Source: LMUY01 sp965199555 (GTDB lineage: Bacteria; Pseudomonadota; Alphaproteobacteria; Acetobacterales; Acetobacteraceae). Taken from it: a DNA stretch of 64,000 bases. The position numbers were made by a program, and so were the translations under genes. The stretch lies in contig CBDASJ010000009.1 of assembly GCA_965199555.1 (NCBI GenBank), forward strand, positions 177,642 to 241,641. The letters are read 5' to 3'. Position 1 is the first letter of the stretch, and the number at the start of each line of letters is the position of its first letter. The notes under the pieces are model-generated. The model did not search any database. It saw only the letters and a list, made by a program, of their open reading frames with translations, and was not told the origin of the DNA. This document shows, piece by piece, positions 60,508 through 64,000 of the stretch.

Positions 60508-61620
60508 CTACTCCGCGGCGGTCGCCATCGCGTCGCGTGCGGCGACCAGCGCGCGAACCCGGGGCAGCAGCTCCCGCCCATACTGGATCGCGTCCACCAG
60601 CGGGTCGAAGCCACGGATCAGGAAGGTCGTAATCCCCAGCTCGTAATAGTCCATCATCGCTTCCGCCACCTGGTCGGGCGTGCCGACCAGCCCGGTGGAG
60701 TTGCCCTGCGCCCCCGTCAGCGCTGCGATGCCGGTCCACAGCCGCCGGTCCAGCCGCGAGCCCTGCGCGGCCGCGGCGAGCAAGCGGCGCGAGCCCTCGT
60801 TGGCGGGCGCCTGCTGGGCCTGCCGCGCGTTGTTGGGGGAGCGCCCGCTGCCGCCGCTGGCCTGCAAGGCGCGCGCCCGGGCCAGGATGTCGTCCGCCTT
60901 GGCCCAGGCCTGCGCTTCCGTATCCGCCAGCACCGGGCGCAAGGACAGGCTGAAGCGCGGCTGGCGGCCGAACGGCGCCGCGGCGGCGCGCACGCGGGCG
61001 ACCAGGCTGCGCACCTGCTCCAGTGTTTCGCCCCACAATGCGTAGACATCGGCATGCTTGCCGGCAACGGGCAGCGCCGCGTCGGACGCACCGCCGAAAT
61101 AAACCGGAATGCCGCCCGGCTGCACCGGCTTGAGGTCGCCGAACCCCGCCGCGACCTGGTAGTACTTGCCGGCGTAGTCGAACGGCGATGACGCCGTCCA
61201 TTCCTGCCGCACGATGTCGAGGTACTCCGCCGTGCGGGCGTAGCGTTCGTCCTTGGTCAGGTGGTCGCCATCCTGCGCCAATTCGGTATCGTTGCCGCCG
61301 GTGATGATGTGGACGGCGGCGCGGCCGCGGGAAAAATGGTCCAGCGTGGCGAACTGCCGGGCCGCCAGCGTGGGGGCGGTGAAGCCCGGCCGGTGCGCGA
61401 TCATCAGGCCCAGCCGCTCGGTCACGGCGGCGATCTGCTGCCCGACCAGGATGCTTTCGGCCGAGGTGGAATTGAACGCCACCAGCACGCGGTCGAACCC
61501 GACATGCTCGTGCGCCTTGGCGACCGTCTCGATGTAGCCGGGGTCGAGCGCCAATGTCGTGCGCCGCATCGTTTCCGACGAGTTGAAATGGCCGACATAG
61601 CCGATGAACTCGACGCTCAT
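60508..61620 (-). CDS. ssuD: SsuD-like flavin-dependent monooxygenase
   Basis: This 370-residue LLM-class flavin oxidoreductase cleaves alkanesulfonates to aldehyde and sulfite with reduced FMN. It has GYIETVAKAHEHVGFDRVLVAFNS, LGLMIAHRPGF, TLDHFSRGRAAVHIITGG, PVYFGGASDAALPVAGKHADVYALWGET and GTPDQVAEAMMDYYELGITTFLIRGFDP. The last is the SsuD-specific ending. It stands at the end of an operon with an acyl-CoA-dehydrogenase-like oxidase, a binding protein and an ABC ATPase. An exact substrate is not readable. Confidence 0.88.
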   Translation of the reverse strand: MSVEFIGYVGHFNSSETMRRTTLALDPGYIETVAKAHEHVGFDRVLVAFNSTSAESILVGQQIAAVTERLGLMIAHRPGFTAPTLAARQFATLDHFSRGRAAVHIITGGNDTELAQDGDHLTKDERYARTAEYLDIVRQEWTASSPFDYAGKYYQVAAGFGDLKPVQPGGIPVYFGGASDAALPVAGKHADVYALWGETLEQVRSLVARVRAAAAPFGRQPRFSLSLRPVLADTEAQAWAKADDILARARALQASGGSGRSPNNARQAQQAPANEGSRRLLAAAAQGSRLDRRLWTGIAALTGAQGNSTGLVGTPDQVAEAMMDYYELGITTFLIRGFDPLVDAIQYGRELLPRVRALVAARDAMATAAE

Positions 61621-61657
61621 GCTGGTTCTCCTTCGATAGGCTGTGCCAAAGCGGGTT

Positions 61658-62803
61658 TCATTGCCCGAGCGCCAACTTGCCGGCGGCCGTCCAGGCGGCG
61701 TCCGGTTGCGGCGTGTGGATGCGGGCGCACAGCACGTCCCGCAGGTGGCGTTCCAACGGGTTGGCGCGGGACAATCCGTGGTTGCCGGCCAACGGCATGG
61801 CCGCCTGCACCGCCTCGATGGCGTTTTCTGCCGCGATCGTCTTGATCAGCCCGCTTTCGGCGGCCGATGGCGAGCGGCCGGCATCCACCTCCACCGCGGC
61901 CGCGGCGACCAGGCGCCGATTGGTGAGCAGCAACGCCTCGATGCGTCCCACCGCCTCCTGCATGCGCGGCAGCGTCGCCAAAGGCGCGCCGAGGTTGGCG
62001 GGAACGCGGTCGCGCAGGAAGCCGGCGATCCAGTCCCGCGCGGCCTCCGCCACGCCGGTGTACAGGGCCGCCACGGACAGCATGGTCCAGGCGGCGCCGG
62101 CCTCGTCGCGCCGGGCCCAACCGCCGGGCGCACGCAAATCCACCGCATGGTCGGACGGGATCGCCACCGCCTCGAACACCACGTCGTGGCTACCGGAGCC
62201 GCGCAGGCCGAGCTGGTCCCAGCTTTCCTCGATCCGCACGCCGGGGCTGTTGGCGGGCACCAGGAACAGCCCGGTGCGCGGCGTGTCCTCGTCCGTTCGC
62301 GCGAACACCAGCATCCAGCGCAGGCCGGGCGCTCCGGTGCTGTAGATCTTGCGCCCGGTGACCGACCAGCCATCGCCGACCCGGCGGGCGACGGTGTCCG
62401 GCAGGCCGCCGCGGGCCGGTGTGCCCAGCGCCGGCTCCACCCGCAGGGCGTTGATCAGCGCCCCCGCATCCGTGGCGCCTTGGCCGATCATCGCCCGGAT
62501 GTGCTCCGGCCAGTCGGACTGCGCCGCCGTCCGCAGATGCACCAATTGCATGGCCAGGATCAGCCCGGTCGACGCGCAATGCCGCCCCGCCTGGCGCACC
62601 AGCCCCGTCACGCGGGCAAGCCCGGCTTCGGCGCCGCCATCCTGCCGCCGGGCCGTCAGGTTCAGCAGGCCGCCGGCATGCAGCGCCGCCAGGCTCTCGG
62701 CCGGGAACGCGCCCGCCCGGTCGACCTGGGCGGCATGCTGCGCCACGGTCTGCATGACCTCCGCCTCGCCGGGTGCCGCGCCCCGGAACGCCATTCCGTC
62801 CAT
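61658..62803 (-). CDS. Acyl-CoA-dehydrogenase-like monooxygenase (SfnB/DszC type)
   Basis: The 381-residue flavoprotein has the acyl-CoA dehydrogenase fold: LLNLTARRQDGGAEAGLARVTGLV, VTGRKIYSTGAPGLRWMLVFAR, SHDVVFEAVAIP, AGNHGLSRANPLERHLRDVLCARIHTPQPD. The catalytic Glu of true dehydrogenases is not seen at the usual place. That and the sulfonate context suggest a SfnB/DszC-like flavin-dependent monooxygenase for sulfur compounds. It lies between ssuD and the binding protein. Confidence 0.82.
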   Translation of the reverse strand: MDGMAFRGAAPGEAEVMQTVAQHAAQVDRAGAFPAESLAALHAGGLLNLTARRQDGGAEAGLARVTGLVRQAGRHCASTGLILAMQLVHLRTAAQSDWPEHIRAMIGQGATDAGALINALRVEPALGTPARGGLPDTVARRVGDGWSVTGRKIYSTGAPGLRWMLVFARTDEDTPRTGLFLVPANSPGVRIEESWDQLGLRGSGSHDVVFEAVAIPSDHAVDLRAPGGWARRDEAGAAWTMLSVAALYTGVAEAARDWIAGFLRDRVPANLGAPLATLPRMQEAVGRIEALLLTNRRLVAAAAVEVDAGRSPSAAESGLIKTIAAENAIEAVQAAMPLAGNHGLSRANPLERHLRDVLCARIHTPQPDAAWTAAGKLALGQ

Positions 62804-62827
62804 GAGGATTCCTCTGCCGTAAGGGCG

Positions 62828-63814
62828 CTAGGCGGACAGCGTCGCGAGGTGGTCGCCGACCGTGATCGGCTCCGGCAGGACGCGACGCTTCACCAGCCAG
62901 TCGGCGGCGCGCTGGAACCGCGCGACGAACGCCGCGTCGGCCGGGCTGTAGGTGACGTAGCGGCGATGCAACCGCACGTATTCGTCGCGCAGCACATCGT
63001 CATAGCCGGCTTGCGCCTGCGCCAACTGCTCGGCGTCTGCCGGGTTCTGCGACGCCCAATCCGCTTCCGCGAGAAAGGCTGCGTTGACCGCGCGGGACGA
63101 TGGCGGGGTTGTCGCGGGCAAATCGCGTCGGCACGAGGAACGCGCTGAAGTCCACCTGGAAATCGAGGTCGCGGCCCCTCGATGAACACGGCGTGGGCCT
63201 TGAACTGGTGGGCGCGCGATGTCCACTGCCGGGCTCCACATCGACCAGGCATCCACCTGGCCGGACGCGAAGGCCGGCGCCGCTTCGGATGGGTTCAGGT
63301 AAACCATCCGAACCCTCGAACGGTCGATGCCGTGCTTTTCCAGCGCGGCGATCAGCAGGAACTCGCCCAATCCGGAGCGGTTCACCGCCACGCTGCGCCC
63401 GGCCAGGTCGGCCACATGATCGATACCGGAGCCATCCTTCGCGATGATCGCCGTGGTGCGCGGCTCAACCAGCCCGAATTGCGTGAACACCAGCGGCGAC
63501 CCGGCGATCAGCGCTGCCAAGGCCGGCGTGGAACTGCCGCCGATGGTGAAATCGGCACTGCCGCCGACCACCGCCTGGAGCGACGGCGCGTGGGCGGGAA
63601 ACGGTCCCACCCACGCGACCTTGATGCCATCCTGGCCGAGGCGGCGGGCGAACTCCCCCCGCTGCTTGGCAAGCAGGGGCAGGCCGTTCAGCCCAAAGCC
63701 GAGCCGGACCGTGTCGGTGGTGCGGCCGTCGGCGGCCCGGGCGACGCCGGGCTCCAGCAACCCGGCACCCAGGCCAAGCAGGCCGGCATTGAACAAGCGG
63801 CGTTGCATTGGCAT
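62828..63814 (-). CDS. NMT1/SsuA-type solute-binding protein, with compensating frameshifts
   Basis: About 328 residues of an aliphatic-sulfonate-type binding protein (SsuA/NitT family). It has a leader (QRRLFNAGLLGLGAGLLEPG), the fold start TVRLGFGLNGLPLLAKQRG, and GSADFTIGGSSTPALAALIAGSP. From about 63214 to 63095 the reading is scrambled. The true sequence (AHQFKAHAVFIEG, then RDLDFQVDFSAFLVPTRFARDNPAIV) is found in the other two frames, after which the first frame resumes. The changes fall at GC repeats (63211-63218), a C4 run (63176-63179) and a G3 run (63094-63096), net zero. The ATG at 63814 is preferred because of an upstream GGAAAGGG. Confidence 0.8.
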   Translation of the reverse strand: MPMQRRLFNAGLLGLGAGLLEPGVARAADGRTTDTVRLGFGLNGLPLLAKQRGEFARRLGQDGIKVAWVGPFPAHAPSLQAVVGGSADFTIGGSSTPALAALIAGSPLVFTQFGLVEPRTTAIIAKDGSGIDHVADLAGRSVAVNRSGLGEFLLIAALEKHGIDRSRVRMVYLNPSEAAPAFASGQVDAWSMWSPAVDIARPPVQGPRRVHRGAATSISRWTSARSSCRRDLPATTPPSSRAVNAAFLAEADWASQNPADAEQLAQAQAGYDDVLRDEYVRLHRRYVTYSPADAAFVARFQRAADWLVKRRVLPEPITVGDHLATLSA

Positions 63815-63835
63815 CGAACCCTTTCCGGTCATTGT

Positions 63836-64000
63836 TCAGGCAGCGTCCCGTGCCACGCCGAGCTCGGCGAGCAGGATGGCGCGCAAGGCGGTGCGGCCGT
63901 GATCCGAAACCGCGAACTCCGCCGCGATGGCACCGTCCCGCATGACCAGCGCGCGGTCCGCCAGGCTGATCGCCTCGTCGACGTCATGCGTGACCAGCAG
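63836..64000 (-). CDS. ABC transporter ATP-binding protein (SsuB/TauB type), partial
   Basis: Only the last 54 codons lie inside the window; the rest is beyond base 64000. They read LLVTHDVDEAISLADRALVM, the H-loop and D-loop end of a nitrate/sulfonate/taurine-type ATPase, and then a short C-terminal tail. It stops three bases before the longer start of the binding-protein gene. The two belong to one uptake system feeding the SsuD-like monooxygenase. A permease gene is expected outside the window. Confidence 0.85.
   Translation of the reverse strand: MLVTHDVDEAISLADRALVMRDGAIAAEFAVSDHGRTALRAILLAELGVARDAA

Noticed and set aside
1..64000. CRISPR arrays
   Set aside because: No series of regularly spaced short direct repeats was seen anywhere in the window.

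Overview
The window is chromosomal DNA from a high-G+C alphaproteobacterium. It is G+C-rich by eye, except for two lower-G+C patches at about 0.5-6.9 kb and 17.6-20.2 kb. The combination of a C4-type 5-aminolevulinate synthase, an aerobic benzoyl-CoA (box) pathway with a BoxR regulator, many Tat-type exported proteins and a photoactive yellow protein suggests Rhodospirillales, probably an Acetobacteraceae member and possibly a phototroph. The family-level placement is inference.

Layout. 0-0.4 kb: the end of a CGNR zinc-finger regulator. 0.9-6.6 kb: a compact accessory cassette of nucleotide-handling proteins. It holds an HD hydrolase, two related P-loop kinases, a nucleoside deoxyribosyltransferase-like protein, a nucleoside-phosphorylase-domain protein joined to an unknown domain, and a HARE-HTH protein. 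I do not recognise it as a named system; it is the best candidate here for an undescribed, probably conflict-related, system. 6.9-8.0 kb: two broken exported-protein genes. 8.0-17.5 kb: zwf, boxR and the divergent benzoate cluster bclA, alpha/beta hydrolase, boxC, boxB (frameshifted), boxA, with TGCA-type operators. 17.5-20.2 kb: a tRNA-Ala(CGC) followed by a 2.6-kb island bounded by a near-perfect repeat of the tRNA 3' end. 20.3-25 kb: a SulP transporter, a lipoprotein, a probable small RNA, a DUF3597 protein, a photoactive yellow protein and a solute-binding protein. 25-40 kb: a surface-polysaccharide region with an epimerase, seven glycosyltransferase-type genes including a 1455-residue multidomain protein, a methyltransferase and membrane proteins. 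40-50 kb: exported proteins, DUF4214 protein, hemA, a DsrE-like exported protein, a CoA-transferase-like pair, a molybdate-type binding protein and a TPR glycosyltransferase. 50-54 kb: sulfur assimilation (TSUP permease, cysD, cysNC). 54-57.6 kb: a DUF485/sodium-solute symporter, HpcH/HpaI aldolase, SMP-30 operon. 57.6-60.4 kb: paaZ and paaG. 60.5-64 kb: an organosulfur operon (flavin monooxygenase, acyl-CoA-dehydrogenase-like oxidase, binding protein, ABC ATPase).

The central metabolic theme is aromatic-acid use: benzoate is made into benzoyl-CoA (bclA), epoxidised (boxAB) and ring-opened (boxC). No boxD is present, so the PaaZ-type aldehyde dehydrogenase 43 kb away is a candidate for the next step. 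A second theme is sulfur, with sulfate activation and sulfonate-type cleavage both present. Several reading-frame breaks fall on homopolymers or short repeats, with three compensating ones in a single gene. Base-calling error is therefore a serious alternative to real gene loss at those places.
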